A stretch of DNA of 64,000 nucleotides from Methanoregula formicica SMSP. GTDB lineage: Archaea; Halobacteriota; Methanomicrobia; Methanomicrobiales; Methanospirillaceae. Below, piece by piece: positions 17,772-26,080 of the stretch. The stretch's first letter is position 1; each line of letters opens with the position of its first letter. The position numbers were made by a program, and so were the translations under genes. The DNA is taken from contig NC_019943.1 of NCBI RefSeq assembly GCF_000327485.1, positions 310,001-374,000 of the forward strand, written 5' to 3'. The notes below the pieces were generated by a model. That model saw nothing but the letters and a program-made list of their open reading frames with translations. It had not been told where the DNA came from and searched no databases.

Positions 17772-18722
17772 TCAGAAGACTTCGACGCCCTCATCCATTG
17801 GCTCTGAGAGCAGTTCACCGGTAAATGCATTTACTTCCACGATCTTCTTGCCCCGGATCTGCCAGACAGGGATGTAGACCTGCCTCGTCTCCACAGTGAT
17901 ATTCTTCCGGTCGGGCTTCAGGACCTTCTCCTCGTAGAAGATCGCGTCCCCCTTTTCCTGCTTGATCCGGACCTTCTGGGTCAGCCTGTCGATCAGCTCG
18001 CTGACGATCCGTTCCGTTGCCTCCTCTTTCCGGATATGGGGATCGCACACTTCGGCCCCGCCGGGGATCTCTTTCTCCTCGGCCTGTTTTCCATCAAGGT
18101 CGATCTTGATCCCATTGATGGCATTGATGGCCCCCCACCCGTCAGCATCGAACGGGATCCGGCGGTCCTTGTACACCTGCTCCCCGGTGCTGGTGAAGTG
18201 GAAGAGGAAGTAAGGCATGAACCGAAGCTTGGCCTGTCCCTGGACACCTCCGGCCCGGATTGCAGCCTGTTCTGAAATCTTGACCGGGAAATGGAGGAGC
18301 GTGATTCCCGATGGCTCATCCTTTGCCACCTCAGCCGCTGCAATAGCCGCAGCCTTTGCCCGTGACGCGGTGAGATCGAGAGCAAGTTCGCGACCAACGA
18401 TATCTGCAAGCACTGCCTCGCCGGTGTACCGGACAAATTCCTCCACTCCCCACTGGATGCAGTTCTCTGTGGTAATACTCTTATCAAGGGTGAAGAGCAG
18501 TTTCTTGCAGGTCATCTCATGATCGTCGATCATGAGACTGTAGTTGGTTTTATCGAACTGGGCGATCATGTTCCGGTCGTTTGAGCAGAGCACAAGAATG
18601 CATGTGCTGTCATGGATCGCAGAAAGGTCGAGGGGGTCGTCGACCTCTTCCACCTCAAAACGAGCCGCTTCAAGAATGAGTCTCATCGCATTCTTGGCTT
18701 TTTCCCGCATGTCGTGTTCCAT
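17772..18722 (-). CDS. Conserved protein of unknown function
   Basis: 316 residues, soluble. The N-terminal part (1-110) alternates strands and helices (MRLILEAARFEVEEVDDP, CILVLCSNDRN), a pattern compatible with a small nuclease-like or receiver-like alpha/beta fold. The middle is Ala-rich helical (ASRAKAAAIAAAEVA). The C-terminus ends VYIPVWQIRGKKIVEVNAFTGE, resembling the strand-rich end of PepSY-like modules. No catalytic motif is evident. Start at ATG 18722; an inner ATG at 18710 is possible. It runs toward the disulfide reductase (93-bp gap) and diverges from the DUF128 gene 45 bp away. Confidence 0.75.
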   Translation of the reverse strand: MEHDMREKAKNAMRLILEAARFEVEEVDDPLDLSAIHDSTCILVLCSNDRNMIAQFDKTNYSLMIDDHEMTCKKLLFTLDKSITTENCIQWGVEEFVRYTGEAVLADIVGRELALDLTASRAKAAAIAAAEVAKDEPSGITLLHFPVKISEQAAIRAGGVQGQAKLRFMPYFLFHFTSTGEQVYKDRRIPFDADGWGAINAINGIKIDLDGKQAEEKEIPGGAEVCDPHIRKEEATERIVSELIDRLTQKVRIKQEKGDAIFYEEKVLKPDRKNITVETRQVYIPVWQIRGKKIVEVNAFTGELLSEPMDEGVEVF

Positions 18723-18767
18723 TAAGAATACATTTTCGTGGTCTTATAGAACAATTTTTCTATTGAA

Positions 18768-19532
18768 ATGCCCGAGATTACTGTAATGAACCCCCCTCTG
18801 AAATTTGTCAACAACAAAATCGAGGACTATGCCCTCCAGACAACCTACGATCCGGCAAAAAATGAGGGGAGCATTGTCTATAATCTGTCCCTGGTAAAAA
18901 CCGGGGACTTGGAATTTGCCATCTCGGTATTGAAGGATGCTAACCGGTCCGGCATCAGCATGAGCGGGCTTGTTAAGTTCCTTGAACCGGAAAAGAAGAT
19001 CTCAGGGCTTACGATCCCTCCCGGCTGCACGGGAATCTGCACCATGTGCAGCATCTCGTTTGACGGCATCCTGATCCGGCATGGCATCCCGGTGAGGCCC
19101 ATCGGGGGCGGGATTGTGGAGATCGAGAACCGGACACCGGTGCGCTTCACCCATATGATCCTTTACGAACACACCACCATCGACCCGCTCCAGGTCCTGA
19201 TGTCCCAGAAGACTACTTCTGTGACGGATGTGATGCGCAAGGGCAGCGGCAACATCCTTGCCAATATCCGCGAGTTCCATATGGAAGCCGAACCCCTTGT
19301 CGGGCAGGTGCTCGATGAACTGTCCGGTAGCAACTTCTCCGGGGTGCTCGACGTTGGTATGCCGAACGTCCCCCTTCTCGGTGTCCCGGTCAGCCCGCAG
19401 TTCATCGGTATTGCCGCCATCGGGGGGACAAACCCCCTCGCAGCCATCCGGGAAGCTGACCGGTGGATCCAGGTTCAGGCCATGAAAGGTCTCATCGACG
19501 TGTCGGAAATGGACGAAATCCGGGACTACTAA
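18768..19532 (+). CDS. DUF128 (NrpR-type effector) domain protein, no DNA-binding domain
   Basis: 254 residues that match one NrpR regulatory domain, including the glycine-rich PPGCTGICTMCS, PIGGGIVEIENR and GIAAIGGTNPLAA. NrpR represses nitrogen-fixation and assimilation genes and responds to 2-oxoglutarate; full repressors add a winged helix at the N-terminus. Here no helix-turn-helix is present, as in the separate NrpRII subunits known from Methanosarcina, which act together with a DNA-binding NrpRI. The partner is not in this window. A TATA-like CTTATAGA (18743-18750) lies just upstream; an inner ATG at 18786 is an alternative start. Confidence 0.85.
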   Translation: MPEITVMNPPLKFVNNKIEDYALQTTYDPAKNEGSIVYNLSLVKTGDLEFAISVLKDANRSGISMSGLVKFLEPEKKISGLTIPPGCTGICTMCSISFDGILIRHGIPVRPIGGGIVEIENRTPVRFTHMILYEHTTIDPLQVLMSQKTTSVTDVMRKGSGNILANIREFHMEAEPLVGQVLDELSGSNFSGVLDVGMPNVPLLGVPVSPQFIGIAAIGGTNPLAAIREADRWIQVQAMKGLIDVSEMDEIRDY

Positions 19533-19620
19533 CGAACGTCTTCGTTCCAGAATGTTTCTCCCTGAACGTCTCTCCAGATTGTCCATAACACCATGACACC
19601 CGGTATTATCTACTTGAAAG

Positions 19621-20337
19621 GTGAACGATGTGGTTATGTTTGGGTGGGACGGGGAGCTGCCTCCTCCAACGGTTCGGACAATTAATGAGATGCAACCAGT
19701 CCTTGCCGATCCGAACTGTGCACATGAGGGTCCGTTGTATTGCATGTACCGCGATCTTGCACAGTCCGATGCCGACTGGACGTGGTTGCATGCCCATAAA
19801 TTGCGGTACGACCTGACGGTAATCCCCCCCAACAATCTCTGCGGGGAGTGGGTTAAGACCAAAGGTCATTACCACCCGAGGAACCCGGCCGGCGTGGGCT
19901 ACCCTGAGATATATGAGGTCCTGGAAGGAACAGCCCGGTATCTCCTTCAGTCCCTGGACCTTCTCGATATTGTCATGATCGATGCACGTGCCGGAGATCT
20001 TGTCGTCATCCCGCCCGGGTACGGCCATGTCACCATCAACCCGACAACTGATGAGACGCTGGCTATGGCAAACATTGTGTCAACGGAATTCGAGAGCGAG
20101 TATGGGGAATATATCTCCCGCCGCGGGGCAGCGTATTTTGCGCTCTGTAACGGCGAGATCCGGAAGAACGCACGTTACCCCCGCGTTCCCTCGGTACGGT
20201 CGGCAAGTCCGGGATCCGGACATTGGGGCGTCCCCAAAGGCCCCCTGTACAGCCTGATCGGGGACGAGAAGGCCCTCTCGTTCCTTAACTATCCCGAACG
20301 GTTCAGCACTCTCTTTGAGAACCTGTTAAGAGGCTAG
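19621..20337 (+). CDS. pgiA: Glucose-6-phosphate isomerase, archaeal cupin type
   Basis: 238 residues of the metal-dependent cupin isomerase family found in euryarchaea, which interconverts glucose-6-phosphate and fructose-6-phosphate. The metal-binding cupin motif is KGHYHPR...PEIYEVLEG in the middle, with a second strand motif PGYGHVTIN carrying the last histidine. Start GTG 19621 is uncertain: a TATA-like GGTATTATC at 19602-19610 sits about 27 bp before ATG 19636 and would make that a leaderless start. The last 35 bp overlap nadE on the other strand. Confidence 0.92.
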   Translation: MNDVVMFGWDGELPPPTVRTINEMQPVLADPNCAHEGPLYCMYRDLAQSDADWTWLHAHKLRYDLTVIPPNNLCGEWVKTKGHYHPRNPAGVGYPEIYEVLEGTARYLLQSLDLLDIVMIDARAGDLVVIPPGYGHVTINPTTDETLAMANIVSTEFESEYGEYISRRGAAYFALCNGEIRKNARYPRVPSVRSASPGSGHWGVPKGPLYSLIGDEKALSFLNYPERFSTLFENLLRG

Positions 20338-21067
20338 GGGCAGGCATACGCTTGTGCCCGCTCTTTTTCACCAGTGCGAGCACCTTCTCTTCCGAGGGAT
20401 TTTGTGCCTTCCATGAATTCTCTTCAAGTGCCCTGAGTGCTGCATCGATCTCGGTGTAGGAAAGCCCGATCTCCTTCTCGTCGCTTTGCCCTGCCCACAG
20501 TCCGGCAGAAGGGACCTTCCTGATGATGGGTTCCGGTATGTTTAGTTCTCGTGCAGCTACGAAGATGTCGGTCTTGTAGAAATGGAGGAGAGGCTGGATA
20601 TCAGCAGCACTATCGCCGTATTTTGTGCTGTAGCCCAGCATATACTCGCTCCGGTTGGACGTGCCACAGACAATCCGGTGGTCACGGTTGGCGTAATAAT
20701 AGAGAGTAATCATCCGGATCCGGGCCATCAGGTTTCCGAGGAGATAGGGTGTTTCTGTAAAGCCAGGCATAGTCCGAAAGCCTTCGAGCATCGGATCGAT
20801 ACTGATAACTTCATAGGGGATTTTAAACCGGCTGCACAGGTCTTCAGCATCGCGGAGATCGTCAGGGCTACTTACCGATGAAGGCATCAGGAGGCCTAGT
20901 ACGTTTTCCGGCCCCACTGCCCGGCAGCAGAATACCGCCGCTACTGCCGAGTCAATCCCCCCGCTCAACCCTATGACAATCCCTTTGCACCCGGTCTGCC
21001 AGTAGGCATGCCGGACCATCTGTTCGATCCTGCCCAAACGGCACCAGAGCCCGTCCTCTGTCTCCAT
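20303..21067 (-). CDS. nadE: NAD+ synthetase
   Basis: 254 residues of the ammonia-dependent class. The PP-loop SGGIDS is at residues 35-40, and GTSNRSEYMLGYSTKYGD with the later KTDIF form the deamido-NAD and ATP sites. It amidates nicotinic acid adenine dinucleotide to NAD+. No glutaminase domain is attached. It lies 19 bp downstream of the degenerate TtuA-like gene, so they probably share a transcript. The 3' end overlaps pgiA by 35 bp (convergent). Confidence 0.95.
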   Translation of the reverse strand: METEDGLWCRLGRIEQMVRHAYWQTGCKGIVIGLSGGIDSAVAAVFCCRAVGPENVLGLLMPSSVSSPDDLRDAEDLCSRFKIPYEVISIDPMLEGFRTMPGFTETPYLLGNLMARIRMITLYYYANRDHRIVCGTSNRSEYMLGYSTKYGDSAADIQPLLHFYKTDIFVAARELNIPEPIIRKVPSAGLWAGQSDEKEIGLSYTEIDAALRALEENSWKAQNPSEEKVLALVKKSGHKRMPAPSLLTGSQREC

Positions 21068-21086
21068 ACACCTCTGCCTCTAATTG

Positions 21087-21767
21087 TTACCGGGTTTCTT
21101 CATCAACTGTTCGGTGCTTGTTCTGTTCTGCTTCCGTTTCTTGTGCTGCAGCAGAGAGCATCTCGCCAAGATTCAGGATCGCGTGGGGTGCTGCCGGGTG
21201 ACGGTGCGCATATGCTCCAAGTATGTTCTTCACATCCTCATACAGGGAGTCATTTTGCCGTGCGGCAGGCACGCTGCTCTCCTCCAGCCCGTGAATCCGG
21301 GAATACTGGGCGATCTCGCAGGAGGGAATATGGCAGAAGGGAGCGAAAACGGGACGTGTGCCTGTATCTCCTCTTCTCCCAATGATGCTGGTCATCGGCT
21401 CCCCCCTGAGGATTCCGGCAAGGATAGCTGCAGAACAGTCTTCGAGCGTGGTTGCGAGCGCTATCCGTGTTGCTCCGGTGCGTCCTGCTATAGAATCAGG
21501 ACTCTCGTGGGCTCCTCCCGGGATCCCCGATACTAGGATATCCCTCCGTTTACCGGCCAGATTGTGGAGAAAGAAGAGAAGGGCTCTTTCGGCGGGATCT
21601 CCTGTGATGATCACAGCGATATGATCGCCTGGGCACATTCCTTTTTGCTGGCGGATCGTGCGCTTGGCTTTTGTTTCGATATCGGCTACAAGGTGCTCCA
21701 CACAGAGATACTGGCCGGAGTATGGCTGGTAATGGATTGCCTTCTGCCGGCACTTGCTGCACTGCAT
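21087..21767 (-). CDS. Degenerate TtuA/Ncs6-like protein lacking the PP-loop
   Basis: 226 residues from the ATG at 21767 (an upstream TTG at 21800 is less likely). The N-terminus has the zinc knuckle of tRNA-thiolation enzymes: C3, C6, C22 and H25 in MQCSKC...LCVEHLVADIETK, followed by strand GDHIAVIITG. Where the family has the ATP pyrophosphatase loop SGGKDS, this protein reads ITGDPAE, and the C-terminal Cys pair is absent. FAPFCHIPSCEIAQYSRIHGL still matches the family's late segment. It has probably lost adenylation chemistry and taken a structural or regulatory role. It precedes nadE. Confidence 0.72.
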   Translation of the reverse strand: MQCSKCRQKAIHYQPYSGQYLCVEHLVADIETKAKRTIRQQKGMCPGDHIAVIITGDPAERALLFFLHNLAGKRRDILVSGIPGGAHESPDSIAGRTGATRIALATTLEDCSAAILAGILRGEPMTSIIGRRGDTGTRPVFAPFCHIPSCEIAQYSRIHGLEESSVPAARQNDSLYEDVKNILGAYAHRHPAAPHAILNLGEMLSAAAQETEAEQNKHRTVDEETR

Positions 21768-21843
21768 TCCGTCTGACCCGATCAGTTCTGGACAATGCAA
21801 GATGTTTAAGGTTATGCAGCCTGGAATGCCCGGGTGCTGAAGG

Positions 21844-21851
21844 TTTTATAC
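21844..21851 (+). promoter_or_regulatory. TATA box of rio2
   Basis: TTTTATAC is centred about 30 bp before the ATG at 21878, giving a leaderless or nearly leaderless mRNA. Confidence 0.5.
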
Positions 21852-21877
21852 TCTCGCACATAACCTCTCTAACGGAT

Positions 21878-22732
21878 ATGGTCGTCGCCGCGGAACAGAT
21901 CCGCAACCTGAACAAATACGAGCGGTCGATCCTGCTAGCCCTTGAACGCGGGATGAAGCGGTACTCTTGGGTGCCGCTTGAACATATACGGGCTGCAACA
22001 AAGCTCTCCGAATCCGAGGTCAATTACCGGCTCTCCCGGCTCATTGCCTGGGGAATGGTCCGGTTCAACCCGGTGCCGTACGACGGGTATGCCCTTGTCT
22101 TTGGCGGATATGATACCCTGGCTCTCACTGCGCTGTCCCAGAAAGGTACACTCTCGGCGCTGGGAGCCTTGATTGGTGAGGGAAAGGAGTCTGTTGTGCA
22201 CGAGGCACTTGGTCTTGGCCCCGTTGCCGTCAAGTTTCACCGGGTTGGTCAGCGTTCCTTCTCGTCAGCGCGGGTGAACCGGGAGTACATGGAGGAGGGG
22301 CACTGCCCCTGGCTGATCGCCTCAAAAAAGTCGGCAGAGCGTGAGTACCTGGCCTTAAAAAGGCTGCACCCTGCGGTGAGTGTTCCGCTTCCCATTGCCC
22401 AGAACCGGCATGCCGTGGTGATGTCTCTTATTGAAGGGGGGATTCTCAACCGGACCGCGCTTGAAACCCCTGAAAAAACCCTCGATGAGATCCTGGAAAA
22501 TGTCCGGAACGCGTACAGGGCGGGCATCATCCATTCGGACCTTTCGGAATACAATATCCTTGTTGAGAACAGGCGATGTGTCCTCATCGACTGGCCCCAA
22601 TGGATCGGGACCGCTCACCCCAATGCTGAGGCCATCGCTGGACGGGACATCGACAATATTCTCGCATTCTTCAGACGGAAATATAAGATCCGGCGTGACC
22701 GGGAGGTTGCGTTGCAATGGGTGATCGGCTGA
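21878..22732 (+). CDS. rio2: RIO2-type serine protein kinase
   Basis: 284 residues. An N-terminal winged helix (about 1-85) is followed by a RIO kinase domain with the phosphate loop IGEGKESVVHEA, catalytic loop IIHSDLSEYNILV and metal-binding IDWPQW. RIO2 is an ATPase/kinase for maturation of the small ribosomal subunit in archaea and eukaryotes. The start follows a TATA box at leaderless spacing. The 3' end overlaps the DUF460 gene by 16 bp; with thiL the three form a tightly coupled operon. Confidence 0.94.
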   Translation: MVVAAEQIRNLNKYERSILLALERGMKRYSWVPLEHIRAATKLSESEVNYRLSRLIAWGMVRFNPVPYDGYALVFGGYDTLALTALSQKGTLSALGALIGEGKESVVHEALGLGPVAVKFHRVGQRSFSSARVNREYMEEGHCPWLIASKKSAEREYLALKRLHPAVSVPLPIAQNRHAVVMSLIEGGILNRTALETPEKTLDEILENVRNAYRAGIIHSDLSEYNILVENRRCVLIDWPQWIGTAHPNAEAIAGRDIDNILAFFRRKYKIRRDREVALQWVIG

Positions 22733-24681
22733 AGGTTTTCGGTATTGACATCGTCAAAGGATCAGTCCGTTCCCGCTCCCGGCGGCCGATGTACGCGCTC
22801 GTCCGTATGGACGGCTCACGGATCGAGAGCGAGACTGAGGTCTCCCTGTTCCGCCTCTTCCGCCTCCTTACCGCAGAACAACCGGATATCCTTGCCGTTG
22901 ACAGCCTGCAGGAGATCGCGGCAGACCAGCACGAACTCTTTTTCTTCCTGCAGGGGCTTCCCCCCCGGACCCGTCTTGTACAGGTGACGGGAGGTGAACG
23001 CAAGGAGTCGCTCCAGAAGGTTGCCGGCCGGTACAATATCAGTTTCAACAAGTTCGATCCCTTTGCGGAAGCACGGACAACGGCACAGGTTGCCACGCTG
23101 GGCGCCGGGGCTGAAGTGATTGCGTTCGAGAACGAGAGCGAGATTGTAGTCAGCCGTCACCGTTCCCCGGGCAAGGGCGGGTGGAGCCAGAACCGGTATG
23201 TGAGGAAGATGCATGGGGCGGTGCAGCTCAAGGGGAGGGAGATTGAACAGGCGCTTGTTACCGCTGGCTTACGGTACGAGAAGAAGGAAACCCGGGCGTT
23301 TGGCGGGTGCAGCAGGGTTGCGTTCCGGGTTTTTGCCGTCCGTGACCAGGTGCCGGTCTCCACGTACAGGGGTGCTGATGTGCAGGTCCGGATCAGTGGC
23401 AAGCGGCTTGAGCGGATCCGGTTCCGCCCGCTCTCCGCGAAACCCCGGTACCTGATCGTGGGAATCGATCCCGGGACAACGACGGCCTTTGCCGCACTGG
23501 ACCTTGATGGCAACCTCCTCCACCTCCAGAGCTCGCGCCAGATGACGATGTCCGATGTGATCGAGGCGCTCTATAAGGTGGGAAAACCGCTCATCATCGC
23601 CTCTGATGTCGAGGAGATGCCCTTCACGGTCGAGAAGATCCGCCGTGCGTTCTCAGCGATCGCGTTCACCCCGAAACAGGATACCAGTGTCGAGACCAAG
23701 ATGGAGCTTACTGCCCCATTCGAATACACCAACGACCATGAGCGCGATGCGCTGTCTGCGGCGCTCGATGCCTTTCGGCAGTACCGCCACCGGTTCCAGA
23801 ACCTGATGAAACGGATCCCGTCGGGGCACGACCTCGATGAGGTGAGGGCGCGGGTCCTCCGGGGGCAGTCGCTTGAACAGGTCATCGGGGAGATGAACAC
23901 GGTTACCCCTGTTTTAATTCCGGATGCCGCGCCGGTTACGGTCGATGAGAAACATGATGAGCGGGTGCGGGTGCTGGACGGGATGGTCAAACGCCTCAGG
24001 GCATACGTGGCCGAACTGCAGGAAGAGATCAAAGCAAAAGATTACGAACTTCACCGCATGTCCTCACGCCTGAAGAAGGTCAGCACTTCCCGGGATGCAG
24101 CGCTGGCAAAGAATGCCGAAGTGGTAAAACGGGATGCAGTCATCCAAAGCCTGAAAAAACGCCTGCACAAAGAGGAGCGGCACAACCGCAACCTGGTAAA
24201 GCGCCTTGCCCGGATCCGGAAATTTGCCGAGCTCTCGATGGAAGGCGATGTGGTCCCGGTGAAGGTCATGGACACCCTCACAAAGGAGGGACTTCGCAAG
24301 CTCGCAGACGATGTCGGTGTGGATGAGGGCGATCTGGTGTACGTGAACAGGACTGATGGGTGGGGAAGGAGCATTGTCCGCGATATTGCTGATCTCCGCG
24401 TGCGTGCCGTCATTGTAGCAGAAAAAAATCTTGCCGTCGGGGACCCGCACTTATCCCTCTCATTCCGTGAGGCGGGTATCCCGCTTCTTTCCGATAAGGA
24501 GACAATTACTCAGGTCCGGGGGAAACAGGGGCTCTGCGCGAAGGAGGCGCTGGAATCTACGCTTGCCCGCTGGAAGGGGGAGCAGGAGCGGCACGAACGG
24601 GAGAAGAAAACGGAACTGATCGAGCACATCTTCAAGGAGTACAAGAGCGAACGGGGTAAGGTAGTGAAGAAAGGTGGATGA
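22717..24681 (+). CDS. DUF460 protein with RNase H-like folds and coiled coil
   Basis: 654 residues. The N-terminus (1-120) starts KVFGIDIVKGSV, an RNase H-like strand with an acidic residue. A second, clearer RNase H-like domain at about 245-355 has LIVGIDPGTTTAFAAL, IIASDVEEMP and HERDALSAALDA, so acidic residues for metal binding are in place. A coiled coil of charged heptads (about 410-500) follows, then an alpha/beta end. The DUF460 family is archaeal and of unknown function; a nucleic-acid role is inferred from the fold. It overlaps rio2 by 16 bp and thiL by 8 bp. Confidence 0.88.
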   Translation: MGDRLKVFGIDIVKGSVRSRSRRPMYALVRMDGSRIESETEVSLFRLFRLLTAEQPDILAVDSLQEIAADQHELFFFLQGLPPRTRLVQVTGGERKESLQKVAGRYNISFNKFDPFAEARTTAQVATLGAGAEVIAFENESEIVVSRHRSPGKGGWSQNRYVRKMHGAVQLKGREIEQALVTAGLRYEKKETRAFGGCSRVAFRVFAVRDQVPVSTYRGADVQVRISGKRLERIRFRPLSAKPRYLIVGIDPGTTTAFAALDLDGNLLHLQSSRQMTMSDVIEALYKVGKPLIIASDVEEMPFTVEKIRRAFSAIAFTPKQDTSVETKMELTAPFEYTNDHERDALSAALDAFRQYRHRFQNLMKRIPSGHDLDEVRARVLRGQSLEQVIGEMNTVTPVLIPDAAPVTVDEKHDERVRVLDGMVKRLRAYVAELQEEIKAKDYELHRMSSRLKKVSTSRDAALAKNAEVVKRDAVIQSLKKRLHKEERHNRNLVKRLARIRKFAELSMEGDVVPVKVMDTLTKEGLRKLADDVGVDEGDLVYVNRTDGWGRSIVRDIADLRVRAVIVAEKNLAVGDPHLSLSFREAGIPLLSDKETITQVRGKQGLCAKEALESTLARWKGEQERHEREKKTELIEHIFKEYKSERGKVVKKGG

Positions 24682-25540
24682 CCGGGATCTTCTGAAAACC
24701 GTGATGGGCATTGTCGGGAAGGAGAAATGTGTTGATGACTGTGCCGAGTTTGCCTGTGGTGGGCAGGTAATGGTGGCAACAACAGATATGCTCCACCGGT
24801 CAACCGATTTTGTCCCGGGGATGACCGACTGGCAGGCCGGCTGGATGAGCGCAGCAGTCACCCTCTCTGACATAGCGAGCATGGGCGCTGCGCCGAAATA
24901 TTTACTGATTGCGGTTGGCCTTGATGACTGGAAATGCCTCGAGGGTGTCATGCAGGGGGCAAAGGACTGCTGCATGAAGTATGGCGCGGAGATCATTGGC
25001 GGCGACATCGACCGGCATAATGAGCTCACGGTCGTTACGACCGGCCTTGGACTTGTTGACAGGCGGGACATCGCCCGGAGGACCGGGGCATGGCCGGGCG
25101 ACCTTGTCTGTATCACTGGTACGCCGGGACAGGCGCAGGCATGGCTGGATGGGTACCACCAGTTTGAGAAGTATTTGTTCGAGCCGCAGCCACGGGTAAC
25201 GGAGGGGCAGCTCCTCGGGAAGGCCGGTGTGAGCGCAATGATGGACGACAGCGACGGGATTGCCCTCTCGCTCTATGACCTGATGAGTGTGAACGAAAAT
25301 TGCGGCTTTGCGCTCGATTTGTCGAAACTCCCCCTGCCAGCCGGCATCCCTGCAGAACGGGCACGAGAACTTGCACTCTATGGCGGCGGTGACTATGAGC
25401 TGATCTTTACCATCGCACCGGACCGGTTCCCGGTGGATGATGTGGCCGCTACTGTAATCGGCACGGTCACCGAGAAAAATGCCGTCACGGTTGACGGTAT
25501 CCCTCTGGAAAAGCGGGGCTACCAGCACCGCTGGGAATAA
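24674..25540 (+). CDS. thiL: Thiamine-monophosphate kinase
   Basis: 288 residues from a GTG overlapping the end of the DUF460 gene; GAAAGG precedes it. It phosphorylates thiamine phosphate to thiamine diphosphate. Family marks of the PurM-like fold include DDCAEF, VATTDMLHRSTDF, the loop WMSAAVTLSDIASMGA and the late GGGDYELIFTI. A T8 run follows the stop. The link to rio2 and DUF460 is by operon position only. Confidence 0.94.
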   Translation: MDDRDLLKTVMGIVGKEKCVDDCAEFACGGQVMVATTDMLHRSTDFVPGMTDWQAGWMSAAVTLSDIASMGAAPKYLLIAVGLDDWKCLEGVMQGAKDCCMKYGAEIIGGDIDRHNELTVVTTGLGLVDRRDIARRTGAWPGDLVCITGTPGQAQAWLDGYHQFEKYLFEPQPRVTEGQLLGKAGVSAMMDDSDGIALSLYDLMSVNENCGFALDLSKLPLPAGIPAERARELALYGGGDYELIFTIAPDRFPVDDVAATVIGTVTEKNAVTVDGIPLEKRGYQHRWE

Positions 25541-25541
25541 C

Positions 25542-25549
25542 TTTTTTTT
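25542..25549 (+). terminator. T8 terminator after thiL
   Basis: Eight T directly after the thiL stop codon. Confidence 0.6.
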
Positions 25550-25637
25550 CAGGCAGCATTCCGCGGGCTTATCGCAGTTTCCTTATATACAAGGCGCAAG
25601 AGACATTTCTTCAGAGAGTACAGGCGGGAAGACAGGC

Positions 25638-26063
25638 ATGGAACCACTCGAGAGCAGGATGGCACGGCTGACGCCGGAGCAACGGATGGAAGTGGAAGAT
25701 TTTGTTGATTTCCTTCTCCTGAAGAATAATTTCCACAAGAATCCACCAGCAGTCCCCTCCCCATCGCCAATCCTGATGAACGCCCCCCCGGTCCTTTCTG
25801 CTGAGCCGGTTCCTGCAGTGCCGGCAATGCAGATGGAGAATCCACTCATCCATGAAGAACCACACCTGCCGGAAAGCGGTCATGATCCGGGACCTTTCTC
25901 TCTCCAGGAGATTGCCGATTCTGGTGAGGACGGGTATATGGACTATGGTAAATATGAGCAGGTTGCTATCCCTGCTGCAGGATCCGAAAAGAGCGTGAAA
26001 CGGAAGGTCATTGCACGGGAGGCTGAAGGGAAGTCCCGCCACCTGCTTGATTGGGTGGACTGA
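25638..26063 (+). CDS. Small protein with short N-terminal helical motif and Pro-rich linker
   Basis: 141 residues. The N-terminus ESRMARLTPEQRMEVEDFVDFLLLK resembles the short helical start of DUF2281-type proteins, sometimes antitoxin-like. A Pro/Ser/Ala-rich linker follows (about 33-65), and the end EGKSRHLLDWVD is basic then acidic. No enzyme motif. A TATA box CTTATATAC near 25580-25588 predicts a leader of about 25 nt. It converges on the TIR gene with a 17-bp gap. Function unknown. Confidence 0.65.
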   Translation: MEPLESRMARLTPEQRMEVEDFVDFLLLKNNFHKNPPAVPSPSPILMNAPPVLSAEPVPAVPAMQMENPLIHEEPHLPESGHDPGPFSLQEIADSGEDGYMDYGKYEQVAIPAAGSEKSVKRKVIAREAEGKSRHLLDWVD

Positions 26064-26080
26064 TCCTGCCTGTTGAGGTC

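Noticed and set aside
25638-26063. Antitoxin for the TIR gene
   Set aside because: The short N-terminal helix is only loosely DUF2281-like, and the gene converges on the TIR gene with its own promoter; no evidence of a pair.
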